The notes beneath the pieces were generated by a model. It was not told where the DNA came from. It worked only from the letters and a program-made list of their open reading frames with translations, and ran no database searches. 64,000 bases of DNA, taken from Nocardia uniformis NBRC 13702. GTDB taxonomy: Bacteria; Actinomycetota; Actinomycetes; Mycobacteriales; Mycobacteriaceae. This document shows, piece after piece, positions 1-8,520 of the stretch. The stretch covers positions 62,001-126,000 of the forward strand of contig NZ_BDCE01000056.1 in assembly GCF_001613345.1 (NCBI RefSeq). The letters are read 5' to 3'. The position numbers and the translations under genes are program-made. Positions within the stretch are counted from its first letter, which is position 1, and each line of letters opens with the position of its first letter.

Positions 1-1
1 A

Positions 2-1435
2 ATGTCCAATCGACGGTTCGGCGACGGCTACCCGCCCGCCCGCAAACTGATCCGCGACGCCAAACTGGTGAGCCTGCCGGTGGCCTACGCCGGACGCCAG
101 GCCGCCGGAGTCGGCAAGCGCGCGCTCGGCCGCCCCGGCGCCGGGGTGAACCTCGACATCCAGGTCCGCACCGCTCAGCACATCTTTCAGGTGCTCGGTG
201 AACTCAAAGGCTGCGCGACCAAACTCGGCCAGCTACTCTCCATCTACGAACTGGTACTTCCGCCGAAATTCGCCGAGCCCTACCGGATGGCCCTGACCCA
301 GCTGCAGGACTCGACGCCGATCATGCTGCCCCAGACGGTAGAGACAGCGATGGCGGCGCACATGGGTTCGAACTGGCGCTGGTACTTCCGCGAATTCGAC
401 ACCCGGCGCGCGGCGGGCGCCTCGATCGGGCAAGTGCATCGCGGCGTCTGGCACGACGGCACCGAGGTGGCGATCAAGGTGATGTACCCGGGCGCCCGCG
501 CCGCCGTGCACGCCGACCTCGACCAGTTGCGCCGCATGTCGGTGCTGGGCACGGTGTTCGTGCCCGGCGCGGACGTGAAAGCGGTGACCGAGGCGATCTG
601 CGACTGCATCAGCGAGGAACTCGACTACGAGGCCGAGGCCGAGAACCAGCGGGTGTTCGCCGACGCCTACGCCGATGACGCGGATTTCGTGGTGCCGCGC
701 GTACTCGCGCGACACGGCGACGTCATCATCAGCGAATGGCTCACCGGCACCCCACTCTCCCGCATCATCGCCTCAGGCGCGCCCGAGGAACGCAATCGGC
801 TCGGCCTGCTGCTGCTGCGTTTCGTGCTGTCCAGCTGGAATAGAGCCGGATTGCTCTACTGCGACGTCCATCCCGGCAACTTCCGGGTGCTGCCCGACGG
901 CAGGCTCGGCGTCGTCGATTTCGGCGCCTGCGCACCGTGGCCCGCACCGGAGTTCCCGGGTGTGGTCAGCGGCTACTTCGAGGCGCTGTTCAACGGCGGC
1001 CGAACCGAGTTGGAGGCCGCCATCCGGGACCACGGGTTCGCCGAACCGGGGCGCACCATCGATGTCGACGCGGTGGCCGAGGCCTTCGTTCCACTGTGTG
1101 ATCCATTCCTGCACAACACATTCCGACTATCCACCGACTGGTTCCGGCAACAGATCCGGCGGGCGATGGATCCGCGGCTGTCGAACGCGAATCGGGACCT
1201 GACCATGCCGCCCTACTTCACCCCGTTCGCCCGCGCCTTCCTGACCGTCATCGGCGTCGTCTGCCAGCTGGACACCGAAGGCCCGATCCGCGCCGAATTC
1301 GTCCGCTGGGTCCCGGAAATCGCGGCCGCGCTGGAGAGTTTCGACCGCCGCGGCGGCAAACCCGCCGACCTCGGCATCGCCCGAACACTGCGTGGCACCG
1401 GGCCGCGGCCTCTGTCCGCTGTGCATACCGGCTGA
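2..1435 (+). CDS. ABC1/AarF (UbiB-type) atypical kinase-like protein
   Basis: The 477-residue product belongs to the ABC1/ADCK atypical kinase family, whose members support quinone or lipid metabolism; the substrate here is unknown. Visible family motifs are a KLGQ motif near residue 76, the lysine strand VAIKVMYPG near residue 157, the catalytic-loop-like CDVHPGNF near residue 288 and a DFG motif (VVDFGAC) near residue 303. The ATG lies at base 2, so its ribosome site cannot be seen and the true start could be outside the window. It is a close paralogue of the convergent next gene, and the two stops are only six bases apart. Confidence 0.85.
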   Translation: MSNRRFGDGYPPARKLIRDAKLVSLPVAYAGRQAAGVGKRALGRPGAGVNLDIQVRTAQHIFQVLGELKGCATKLGQLLSIYELVLPPKFAEPYRMALTQLQDSTPIMLPQTVETAMAAHMGSNWRWYFREFDTRRAAGASIGQVHRGVWHDGTEVAIKVMYPGARAAVHADLDQLRRMSVLGTVFVPGADVKAVTEAICDCISEELDYEAEAENQRVFADAYADDADFVVPRVLARHGDVIISEWLTGTPLSRIIASGAPEERNRLGLLLLRFVLSSWNRAGLLYCDVHPGNFRVLPDGRLGVVDFGACAPWPAPEFPGVVSGYFEALFNGGRTELEAAIRDHGFAEPGRTIDVDAVAEAFVPLCDPFLHNTFRLSTDWFRQQIRRAMDPRLSNANRDLTMPPYFTPFARAFLTVIGVVCQLDTEGPIRAEFVRWVPEIAAALESFDRRGGKPADLGIARTLRGTGPRPLSAVHTG

Positions 1436-1441
1436 GCGCTC

Positions 1442-2833
1442 TCATCTGCGCCGGGCGGCCACCTCGGCCAGGGCGGGCGTCCAGGCCAGGAACTCCGGGC
1501 CGATCGGTCCCTCGGTCCGCAACTGGCACAGCACTCCGATGCCCGTGATCACCGCCCGGGCAACCGGAATGAACTCCGGTGGCAGCGTCATCTGGCGGAA
1601 CACATTGGTCAACCGGATCTCGGTGACGGCTTCGACTCGATCGCGCAACCACTCGGGTGACAGCCGAAACTGCGAATCCCAGAGGATCGGCAGGATCGGT
1701 TTCGCGATCTCCATCAGCGCCGCCGCATCGAACTCGCGTCCTGGCCGCACCAGTCCGTGCCGGCGCAGCGCCGCCTCCAAGTCGCCCGACTCATACAGCG
1801 CCGCACCGATGTCGGCGATCGCGGGCTCGAGGGTGTCCGGCCAGGGCGAACAGGCGCCGAAATCCACCACCCCCAACCGGCCGTCGGGCAGCACCAGGAA
1901 ATTGCCCGGATGCAGATCGGTGTACAGCAGCCCGCCGGTGCGCACGTGCGCGGACTTGGCGAAGCGGAGCACGAGCAGGCCTATCCGATTGCGCTCCTCC
2001 TGGGTGCCCGAGCTGATCAGCTCGCTCAGCGGCGCGCCCTCGAGCCACTCGCTGACCAGCACGTCCGTGGCCTGCGCGACAACATCCGGCACGGCGAAAT
2101 CGGGGTCGCCCGCGAACCCGGCGGCGAAGCCGCGCTGTGCGTGCGCCTCCTGGCCATAGTCCAGTTCGTCGGTGACACAGGCGCAGATCATCTCGATGAT
2201 CGGGCCCATCTCCGCGCCCGGAAGCAGCGCGCCCAGCACCACTCCGAGCAGGCGCAGCTGAGTAAAGTCGGCCCGGACCGCCTCGCGCGCACCGGGATAC
2301 ATCACCTTCACCGCGACCGGCCTGCCGTCGTGCCAGACGGCGCGATGCACCTGCCCGATGGTCGCCGCGGCGGCCGGGTGCGTCTCGAACTCGCGGAACA
2401 ATTCGCGCCAGCCCGGCCCGAAATTCTCCGCCAGCACCTGCGCGACCAGCGCGGGCGACATCGCCGGAACCGCATTCTGCAATTTGCTCAGCGCCAGACC
2501 GTACGCCTCGGCCAGATCGATCGGCATCGCGTCCTGGTACACCGACAGGATCTGACCGAGCTTGGCGACGCTGCCTTTCAGTTCACCGAGCACCTCGAAA
2601 ACGTGTTCGGCGGTGCGCATGTGGATCTCGGCCTCGACCTCGGTCGCGGGGCGGCCGAACAACCGCCAGCCCACCCCGGCGGCCTGCCGCCCGGCATAGG
2701 CGACCGGCAAAGCGGCCAGTTTGGCGTCACGGACCAGTTTGCGCGTCGGTGGTGCGCCCTCGGCCCGCTGCGCCTCGCGGCGCGCGAACGGCAGCACGCG
2801 GCCCCAACCCTCACCAGAACTGTGCTCCGCCAT
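1442..2833 (-). CDS. ABC1/AarF (UbiB-type) atypical kinase-like protein, paralogue
   Basis: The 463-residue product is a paralogue of the convergent gene before it; both share the N-terminal block RKL(I/V)RDAKL, then LPVAYAGRQAAGVG. It has the KLGQ motif, the lysine strand VAVKVMYPG, TDLHPGNF and VVDFGAC, so the ABC1 kinase-like fold looks intact. I chose the ATG at 2833 because GGTGGTGG lies just upstream. An in-frame ATG at 2854 would add seven residues but has no clear ribosome site. The role is unknown beyond the family's link to quinone or lipid metabolism. Confidence 0.85.
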   Translation of the reverse strand: MAEHSSGEGWGRVLPFARREAQRAEGAPPTRKLVRDAKLAALPVAYAGRQAAGVGWRLFGRPATEVEAEIHMRTAEHVFEVLGELKGSVAKLGQILSVYQDAMPIDLAEAYGLALSKLQNAVPAMSPALVAQVLAENFGPGWRELFREFETHPAAAATIGQVHRAVWHDGRPVAVKVMYPGAREAVRADFTQLRLLGVVLGALLPGAEMGPIIEMICACVTDELDYGQEAHAQRGFAAGFAGDPDFAVPDVVAQATDVLVSEWLEGAPLSELISSGTQEERNRIGLLVLRFAKSAHVRTGGLLYTDLHPGNFLVLPDGRLGVVDFGACSPWPDTLEPAIADIGAALYESGDLEAALRRHGLVRPGREFDAAALMEIAKPILPILWDSQFRLSPEWLRDRVEAVTEIRLTNVFRQMTLPPEFIPVARAVITGIGVLCQLRTEGPIGPEFLAWTPALAEVAARRR

Positions 2834-2904
2834 GCCACCACCGTGATACGTCATCAACAATCTGCGGAGCGTATCCGGTGAAACGTATGCCACGTGCGGT
2901 TTTG

Positions 2905-3804
2905 TCAGATCAGGGGACGCTCGCCGCCCTTCACCGCCACCGCGATGATGTAGTCCGCCCACGGACCCCACAGGCGCACACCGGTGCGGCTGAACGCCAG
3001 GCGCAATACCGGATTCACCCGCCGCATGTCCTGCTCCCGCAAACGCGAACGCAGATAGCGCGCCAGCGGGCCATAGACGTCGCGGCGAATGGAATAGACA
3101 TGCGCGGTCTCGAAACCGGCCTCCAGTAGCGCCTTGCGGTAGCGCTGGGCATCGAACACATCCCGCCCGGACCATGACAGCCCCGCCGCTCCCGGCAGCA
3201 CCCGCGGCACGATGTCAGCGGTCACCAGCCGCCCGCCCGGGGCCAGCACCCGGTGCGCCTCCCCGAAAAACTGTGTGTACGAAGGGAAATGGAACGCCGA
3301 TTCGAGGGCCGTGACCTTGGTCGCGGAACCGTCGCCGACCGGAAGCGCACTGGCCGAACCGTGCACGTACTCGATCACCTCGGCCAAACCCAGCTCCGCG
3401 GCCCGCTCGCGGGCGATCGCGATCTGTTCTTCGGCGACATTCACGCCGACGATCCGGCGCGGCCCGAATTCCCGCGCCCACAGAAAATCCTGGTCTCCGT
3501 AGCCGAATCCGACATCGACGAGTACATCCTCCGCGCCGAGCCCGGCCTCCCGTCCGACGAGCCGGGCCAGGTCGGCACTGGCCTCATCCAAGGTGGCCGG
3601 ATCGTCGCGCCAGTACCCGAGATTGATGAACAGCGATTCCTCGCCGAACAGATTCCGGGTACCCACAATGTCGTACAGTCGGCCCACCCGCTCGGGCGTC
3701 GACCCCGCCAGCGGCAGCGCGGCCATCCGCCTCCACTCCCCCGACCAGCGGCGGAGCCGCCCGCCGAACGATTCCCCGGCAGCCGCGGACATGGAAATCA
3801 CCAT
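2905..3804 (-). CDS. Class I SAM-dependent methyltransferase
   Basis: The 299-residue product is a Rossmann-fold methyltransferase. Motif I (VDVGFGYGDQ) lies at residues 97-106 and the FINLGYW stretch near residue 59 resembles small-molecule (terpenoid, sterol or quinone) C- and O-methyltransferases. The start at 3804 is well supported: AGGAGG sits five bases upstream. It is on the same strand as the ABC1 gene downstream, about 70 bases away, so the two may be co-transcribed. The substrate cannot be told from the sequence. Confidence 0.8.
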   Translation of the reverse strand: MVISMSAAAGESFGGRLRRWSGEWRRMAALPLAGSTPERVGRLYDIVGTRNLFGEESLFINLGYWRDDPATLDEASADLARLVGREAGLGAEDVLVDVGFGYGDQDFLWAREFGPRRIVGVNVAEEQIAIARERAAELGLAEVIEYVHGSASALPVGDGSATKVTALESAFHFPSYTQFFGEAHRVLAPGGRLVTADIVPRVLPGAAGLSWSGRDVFDAQRYRKALLEAGFETAHVYSIRRDVYGPLARYLRSRLREQDMRRVNPVLRLAFSRTGVRLWGPWADYIIAVAVKGGERPLI

Positions 3805-3996
3805 GGAATCCTCCTATGCGCCGCCGTCACGGCAGCGGAACTTTCCCAAGTCTCCACCGAGCGCGGCACCCAGGTCAATCACTGTCCCAGACAATTTGCC
3901 CTAACGCGCTGATACCCCGGGTGCGTGCACACCGAAGGTGCACCACAGAATCATCTGGCAACGTAAACGGATCGCATGTGACGGGAGCGGTGTCAT

Positions 3997-4962
3997 TTGA
4001 GCAGGTACTCAACGGCGCGGATCGGTGGTGCGCTGGCAGCGTTGGTAACGGTCGTGGCGGGCTGCTCCGGCTCGCCGGACCCGAGTGACGCGGCGACCAG
4101 CAGTTCGGCCGCCGGCAGCACGACTACGACGGTCAGTGCGCCACCGCCGCTGGCCGCGTCCACCGGCGCGGGCCAAGGGTCCACGCTGGAGACGCTGACC
4201 GTCGGCAGGCAGAGCTCCAAGTACGTGCTCCATGTTCCGGCCGGCGGAGCGGAGAAAATGCCCGCGGTCATCGTGCTGCACGGTGTCAACGGCAATGGCC
4301 AGCAGATCGAGCAGGTCAGCGGGATGTCCATGGTCGCGGACACCGGAAAATTCGTGGCGGCGTATCCGGACGAATATCCGGTCGACGGCGTCACCGCACT
4401 CATCGACGAGTTGGTGGCCAATCGCAACGTCGATCCCGCGCGGGTGTTCGTCACCGGCATCTCGCGGGGCGGGATCTTCACAGAAGGATTGGGCTGCAAA
4501 CTTTCCGGCAAACTGGCCGCGATCGCACCACTGTCCGGAGGGTTGCAGGTTTCGCTGCAGGACAAGTGCACGCCGGTGAAACCGCTGCCGGTCATGCTGA
4601 TCCACGGCACCGCCGACCCGATCGTGCCCTACGACGGCGGCATGCCTCGAGGTTTGCCGCACGGTCAGGCCGCCACTGTGATGTCGGCCCCGGATACTTT
4701 CGCCTTCTGGCGCGGCAAGGACGCTTGCACCGGCGACACCACCACGACCGATGTCGCGGGTACCGACGCCACCGTCACCCTCACCGCCGGACCGGCCTGC
4801 GACCGCGGAGCCGAGGTGCGGTTGTACTCGGTGATCGGCGGCGGCCACACCTGGCCCGGCGGTGCCACGAGCCAGCAGCAGTACGTCGCTACCTTGGGGC
4901 CGCTGAACACGCAATTCGATGCCAGCCAACAGATCTGGGATTTCTTCGCGACGGTGAAATAG
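3997..4962 (+). CDS. Secreted lipoprotein esterase, PHB depolymerase/feruloyl esterase type
   Basis: The 321-residue product starts with a lipoprotein signal peptide: an RIG-containing n-region, a hydrophobic stretch and the lipobox VVAGC with cysteine near residue 23. A Ser/Thr-rich linker follows. The hydrolase domain has HGVNGNG (oxyanion region), nucleophile elbow GISRGG near residue 156, HGTADPIVPYDG carrying the likely catalytic Asp, and GGGHTWPGG with the likely catalytic His. This order matches the LpqC/PHB-depolymerase-like alpha/beta hydrolases. Translation starts at TTG, with GGGAG upstream. The protein should be anchored outside the membrane and cleave esters there. Confidence 0.8.
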   Translation: MSRYSTARIGGALAALVTVVAGCSGSPDPSDAATSSSAAGSTTTTVSAPPPLAASTGAGQGSTLETLTVGRQSSKYVLHVPAGGAEKMPAVIVLHGVNGNGQQIEQVSGMSMVADTGKFVAAYPDEYPVDGVTALIDELVANRNVDPARVFVTGISRGGIFTEGLGCKLSGKLAAIAPLSGGLQVSLQDKCTPVKPLPVMLIHGTADPIVPYDGGMPRGLPHGQAATVMSAPDTFAFWRGKDACTGDTTTTDVAGTDATVTLTAGPACDRGAEVRLYSVIGGGHTWPGGATSQQQYVATLGPLNTQFDASQQIWDFFATVK

Positions 4963-4983
4963 TCGGGGCTTCTGGTGGGCGGG

Positions 4984-5138
4984 GCGTGAGACCAAAGTAC
5001 GGGATCTGCAAGACCGCTGTCCTCGCCCTACTGGCCAAGCGAGGAGTCGCACGCAGATACCAGTCGATGGCCACAACAGACATCGACCAATGCGCACGGC
5101 TCTACCTCGCCGGACACTCACACCTGCGAGCGGACTGA
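4984..5138 (+). pseudogene. Relic of a small helix-turn-helix recombinase-type protein
   Basis: One frame after the esterase reads VLALLAKRGVARRYQ and then DIDQCARLYLAGHS before a stop at 5138. This resembles the C-terminal helix-turn-helix of actinobacterial resolvase-like proteins, where a KRGV-RRYQ linker leads into a (D/Q)-x3-A-x-LY-x-(A/S)-G-x-S helix. No start codon or N-terminal domain is visible, so it is at most a decayed remnant. The match is from memory of the family pattern, not from a search. Confidence 0.35.
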
Positions 5139-5219
5139 TGGAGATCGGTGAACAGGCAGTGCTCCGTCTGCTAATGGGGATTGAGATCCGGAGCTGCGCG
5201 GACGCCTTCGATCCGTGGG

Positions 5220-5681
5220 TCATTCCTGGTCGGATTGTGGCGCATCGGTCGCTCGCAAGCACGCTTGGCGCAGTCGTTCGGTCGAATACCGCAGGGCCAT
5301 CAGGATCAGCGGTTCGAGGGTGCGCGCGACCGCCTGCGCCACCGCGCCGCCCTCGGCCTTGGCCTCGAGGTCCAGTCGGGTGTGATTCTCGCCTTCGGGG
5401 CTGAATCGCAGGGCCGAACTGAAGCCGAAACCGGCGAGGGACTTGAAGGCGATCAGCCGATCCGCTTCCCAGCCGATGACCTCAGCCGTCGACCGCAGGG
5501 TTTTCGGGCCGAGGTCGACAAGGCCCTCGTAGACGGCTCCGACCTGGTATTCGATGCCGTTGATCGGTTTGAAGTGCTTCAGGCCGAATGCCCATTCGGG
5601 CGCCCGGTCGTAATCGATGAAGTAAGCGAAGACCTGCCCTACCGGTCGTTCGATTACCGCGGTGCTACTGATCGACACCAT
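5220..5681 (-). CDS. SRPBCC (START-like) family protein
   Basis: The 153-residue product has the N-terminal pattern of the polyketide cyclase/START-like fold: a first strand (STAVIERPVGQVFAYFIDY) followed by the helix that lines the pocket. Proteins of this size bind hydrophobic ligands or act as small cyclases, and no catalytic residues can be named. The start at 5681 was chosen because AGGAAAAGGGA lies just upstream; the open frame extends further without a better site. It is divergent from the TetR gene at 5886, with shared AT-rich palindromes between them. Confidence 0.75.
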   Translation of the reverse strand: MVSISSTAVIERPVGQVFAYFIDYDRAPEWAFGLKHFKPINGIEYQVGAVYEGLVDLGPKTLRSTAEVIGWEADRLIAFKSLAGFGFSSALRFSPEGENHTRLDLEAKAEGGAVAQAVARTLEPLILMALRYSTERLRQACLRATDAPQSDQE

Positions 5682-5773
5682 CGGATTCCCTTTTCCTGGC
5701 AACCAGTTTCCCAGGTCCATCCACCGACGCGAACGTGCGAAGCAGGTGGGCCGTGCACGAACGGTCTAGCAGC

Positions 5774-5837
5774 ACTATTTGAATAGCAATGCTATACGGG
5801 AGACTGGGGGTACTGGGGTCGGTACTGGGGTACTATT
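5774..5837. promoter_or_regulatory. Divergent promoter region with two operator-like motifs
   Basis: Between the SRPBCC and TetR genes lie ACTATTTGAATAG at 5774-5786 and then GGGGTACT at 5807-5814, GGTACT at 5821-5826 and GGGGTACTATT at 5827-5837. The first matches one arm of the long inverted repeats at 21623 and 23324. The second family recurs in the promoter between the FadD and thiolase genes. Binding by a particular regulator is inferred. Confidence 0.55.
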
Positions 5838-5885
5838 CGATCAATTGCTGTGTTTTGGCCGCGCGCGGCGGAACGGAGGCTGATC

Positions 5886-6518
5886 ATGTCCACGATGCCG
5901 CGAACGTCGACTCGGCAGACCGCCGGACGGCGACGCACGAGCAGCGATCGCCGCGACGATATTCTGCGCCGTCTGGGTGAAGTGATTGTCGCCGAAGGGT
6001 TTTCCTCCCTGACCATCGAGGAGATGGCGGCACAGTTGCAGTGCTCCCGGTCCACGCTCTACGCGGCGGCCCCCAGCCGCGAGCAATTGATCGTCAAAAC
6101 GGTCAAGCACGAATTGGGTACGCGCACCGCGCGAATCGATGAGCGCGCGGCCCAGGCGAACGGGGTCGAGGATCGGATCGTCACCTACATCACCACCGCG
6201 CGCGACGAGCTCGCCAGCGTCTCGCGAGCCTGCTACGACGATATCCGCGCCTTCGAACCCACCGACGAGATCTTCCGGCGGACCGCACGGTCACTCGCCG
6301 ACGGGATTCGCGTGCGGATTCAGGAGGGCGTGGACGAGGGCGTTTTCGGGCCGGTGCACGCGGAATTCATCAGCGTGGCGGTGGGCGTGCTGATCGAGGC
6401 CATTCTCGACGGCGAGTTCCAGGACCGCATCGGCATGCCCGACAGCGACGCCTACACCGAACTGGTGGCGCTGGTGCGCGCCGCATTGGCCGGCGGAGCG
6501 CCAGTGCGCAAACGCTGA
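5886..6518 (+). CDS. TetR family transcriptional regulator
   Basis: The 210-residue product has an N-terminal TetR helix-turn-helix (residues about 17-65; EEMAAQLQCSRSTLYAAAPSREQL) and a C-terminal ligand domain. The start at 5886 has GGAGG about seven bases upstream; a longer reading from 5850 lacks this. It is convergent with the FadD gene. The GGGTACT repeats in its own promoter recur in the fadD/thiolase divergent promoter, so it probably represses itself and those genes. The ligand is probably an acyl-CoA or fatty-acid-like molecule, which is inference from context. Confidence 0.85.
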   Translation: MSTMPRTSTRQTAGRRRTSSDRRDDILRRLGEVIVAEGFSSLTIEEMAAQLQCSRSTLYAAAPSREQLIVKTVKHELGTRTARIDERAAQANGVEDRIVTYITTARDELASVSRACYDDIRAFEPTDEIFRRTARSLADGIRVRIQEGVDEGVFGPVHAEFISVAVGVLIEAILDGEFQDRIGMPDSDAYTELVALVRAALAGGAPVRKR

Positions 6519-6533
6519 GCCGGCCATACGGTT

Positions 6534-8339
6534 TCAGCTGCGGGCCCCGCCGGCGTACAGCGCCTCGATTTCGGCGGCGTACTTCTCGGCGATGGGTTTG
6601 CGCTTGAGCTTCATCGTCGGAGTGAGTTCGTCGCTGCCCGGTTCCCAGAAGACCGGCAGGATACGGAATTCGCGGATCTGCTCGACACGGGCGAGCGTGC
6701 GGTTGGCCCGTTCGATCGCGGCCGCGACCACGGTGCGCGCGCCCGGGTCGGTGAGCACCTCGTCGGGTCCGGGTAGGCCATTGGTTTTGGCGTAGGCCGC
6801 GGCCGCGTCGGCGTCCAGAGCGATCAGCGCGGTGATGTACTTCCGGCGGTCGCCTATGGCCACGGCCGAACCGACCAGTGGGCACACCAGTTTGACGGCA
6901 TTCTCGATATTGGCCGGTGAGATGTTCTTACCGGCCGAGTTGATGATGAGTTCCTTCTTGCGGTCGACGATGCGGATGTATCCGTCGGCGTCGATCGAGC
7001 CGACATCGCCGGTGTGCACCCAACCGTCGGCGTCGATGAGTTCGGCGGTCTTACCCGGATCGTTGCGGTAGCCCTTCATCACCGTCGGTGTGCGAACCAG
7101 TAGTTCGCCGTCCGCGGCGACGGTGATCTCCACACCCGGCAGCGGTTTCCCGACCGTACCCGGGCGGATGTCGTCGGGCGGGTTCGCGGTGACGATCAGG
7201 ATCTCCGACATGCCCCAGCCTTCGACGGCCCGAATACCCAGTCCCAGAATGAATTCCAGGGTTTCGGCCGCGATGGGCGCGGCTCCGGTCAGCGCCACGG
7301 TGACTTGATCCAAGCCCACTCGCCGGGCGAGGCCGGACAGCACCAATCTGTGCGCGACCTCGTATTCCAGGTTGAGCAGCGCCGGTACCGGCTTGCGAGC
7401 GACCCGGCAGCGCGCCGTGCGGACGCCGACGTCGAGCGCCCAGCGCGCGATGACCTTTCGCAGCCCGTGCTCGGCGGCCACGCCCTCCTCGATGGCGGCC
7501 TGGATCTTGTACCAGAGCATCGGCACCGCGACGAAGATCGTCGGCCGCACCTGCGGCAGCACGACGATGAGTTGTTTGAGATCGGCCAGCGTGGTGACCG
7601 AGGCGCCGGTGACCGCGGGTCCGTAGTGACCGAGCCAGCGGTTGAGCGCGTGCGCGTCGGGCAGGTAGGAGACCGCGCGTCCGCTCGTGCCTGCCGCGAA
7701 TTCGCCGATGTCCTGTACCGCGGCGATGAAGTGCAGCACGCTGGCGTGGGCGAGTTCGACACCCTTGGGCGGCCCGGTGGTGCCGGAGGTGTAGATGACG
7801 GTCAGGGTGTCGGTGGGTTCCACCGCGCGCCAGGCCTTTTCGAAGTCGAACGCCGGATCGCCCGCACGCTCCAGATCAGCGAGACTCATCAACTCCTCGA
7901 CCTGCTCCACGCACAGGATATGCCGCACCGCGCTGCCCTCGCACGCCTTGCGCACCTGCGGCAGGAACTGCTTTTCACAGACGAAGACGGTGTTCCCGGC
8001 ATTGCCGAGGATGTAGGCGATCTGCTCCGGCGAACTGGTGTTGTACACCGAGAACGGTGCCGCGCCCAGGTGATACGCGGCGGTGTCGATGAGATGGAAC
8101 TCGGGGCGATTGGTCAGCATGAGGCCGACGGTGTCGCCCCGCTCGACGCCGAGCGCGGCGAGGCCGGCCGCGATCGCGCGCACCCGCTCGCCGTACTGCC
8201 GCCAGGTGATTCGCACCGAATCGTCGGGCGTTCGCAATGCCACGCGATGCGGGGCGGCCGCGACCGTGTTCTGAAAGAGCTCGCACAGGCTCGAGGCTTG
8301 CCGGATGCAGGCCGGTTTGGGCGGGACGGAAATGATCAT
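6534..8339 (-). CDS. Long-chain acyl-CoA synthetase (FadD-type, AMP-forming)
   Basis: The 601-residue product is a full-length adenylate-forming ligase that activates fatty acids to acyl-CoA. The P-loop-like motif YTSGTTGPPKGV lies near residue 189, the A5 motif EGWGMSE near residue 377, the hinge region WVHTGDVG near residue 450 then DRKKELI, and the C-terminal lysine motif PTMKLKRK near residue 578. This arrangement matches long-chain FadD15-like enzymes. An unusual point is that AGGAGG sits almost against the ATG at 8339, with one base between them. It is divergent from the thiolase operon, so it probably feeds that beta-oxidation set. Confidence 0.9.
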   Translation of the reverse strand: MIISVPPKPACIRQASSLCELFQNTVAAAPHRVALRTPDDSVRITWRQYGERVRAIAAGLAALGVERGDTVGLMLTNRPEFHLIDTAAYHLGAAPFSVYNTSSPEQIAYILGNAGNTVFVCEKQFLPQVRKACEGSAVRHILCVEQVEELMSLADLERAGDPAFDFEKAWRAVEPTDTLTVIYTSGTTGPPKGVELAHASVLHFIAAVQDIGEFAAGTSGRAVSYLPDAHALNRWLGHYGPAVTGASVTTLADLKQLIVVLPQVRPTIFVAVPMLWYKIQAAIEEGVAAEHGLRKVIARWALDVGVRTARCRVARKPVPALLNLEYEVAHRLVLSGLARRVGLDQVTVALTGAAPIAAETLEFILGLGIRAVEGWGMSEILIVTANPPDDIRPGTVGKPLPGVEITVAADGELLVRTPTVMKGYRNDPGKTAELIDADGWVHTGDVGSIDADGYIRIVDRKKELIINSAGKNISPANIENAVKLVCPLVGSAVAIGDRRKYITALIALDADAAAAYAKTNGLPGPDEVLTDPGARTVVAAAIERANRTLARVEQIREFRILPVFWEPGSDELTPTMKLKRKPIAEKYAAEIEALYAGGARS

Positions 8340-8370
8340 TCCTCCTGGTCAGCGGCGCATGAACGGCACG

Positions 8371-8480
8371 CGGGTACCGCAATGAATACGATAGTACCCA
8401 TACTCGGCAGTGAAGCAGAAGAGCTACCGGGTCTTGTTTGCATTCATAATCGGGTACTAACGTACCTCTCATAGTACCCA
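8371..8480. promoter_or_regulatory. Operator cluster in fadD/thiolase divergent promoter
   Basis: The intergenic region carries CGGGTACC at 8371, ATAGTACCCA at 8391-8400, CGGGTACTAACGTACC from 8451 and ATAGTACCCA again at 8471-8480. The core GGGTACTA appears in both orientations and matches the sequence before the TetR gene at 5886. The sites overlap the places where both divergent promoters must lie, as expected for repression. Confidence 0.6.
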
Positions 8481-8520
8481 CCACTGCTTTTCCTCAGCCC
8501 CGCGAACGAAAGACTCAGTC

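Noticed and set aside
7305..8474. Long plus-strand open frame opposite the FadD gene
   Set aside because: It is antisense to a clear acyl-CoA synthetase, has Arg/His/Gly-rich low-information sequence and no family motif. Such frames are common in high-GC DNA.
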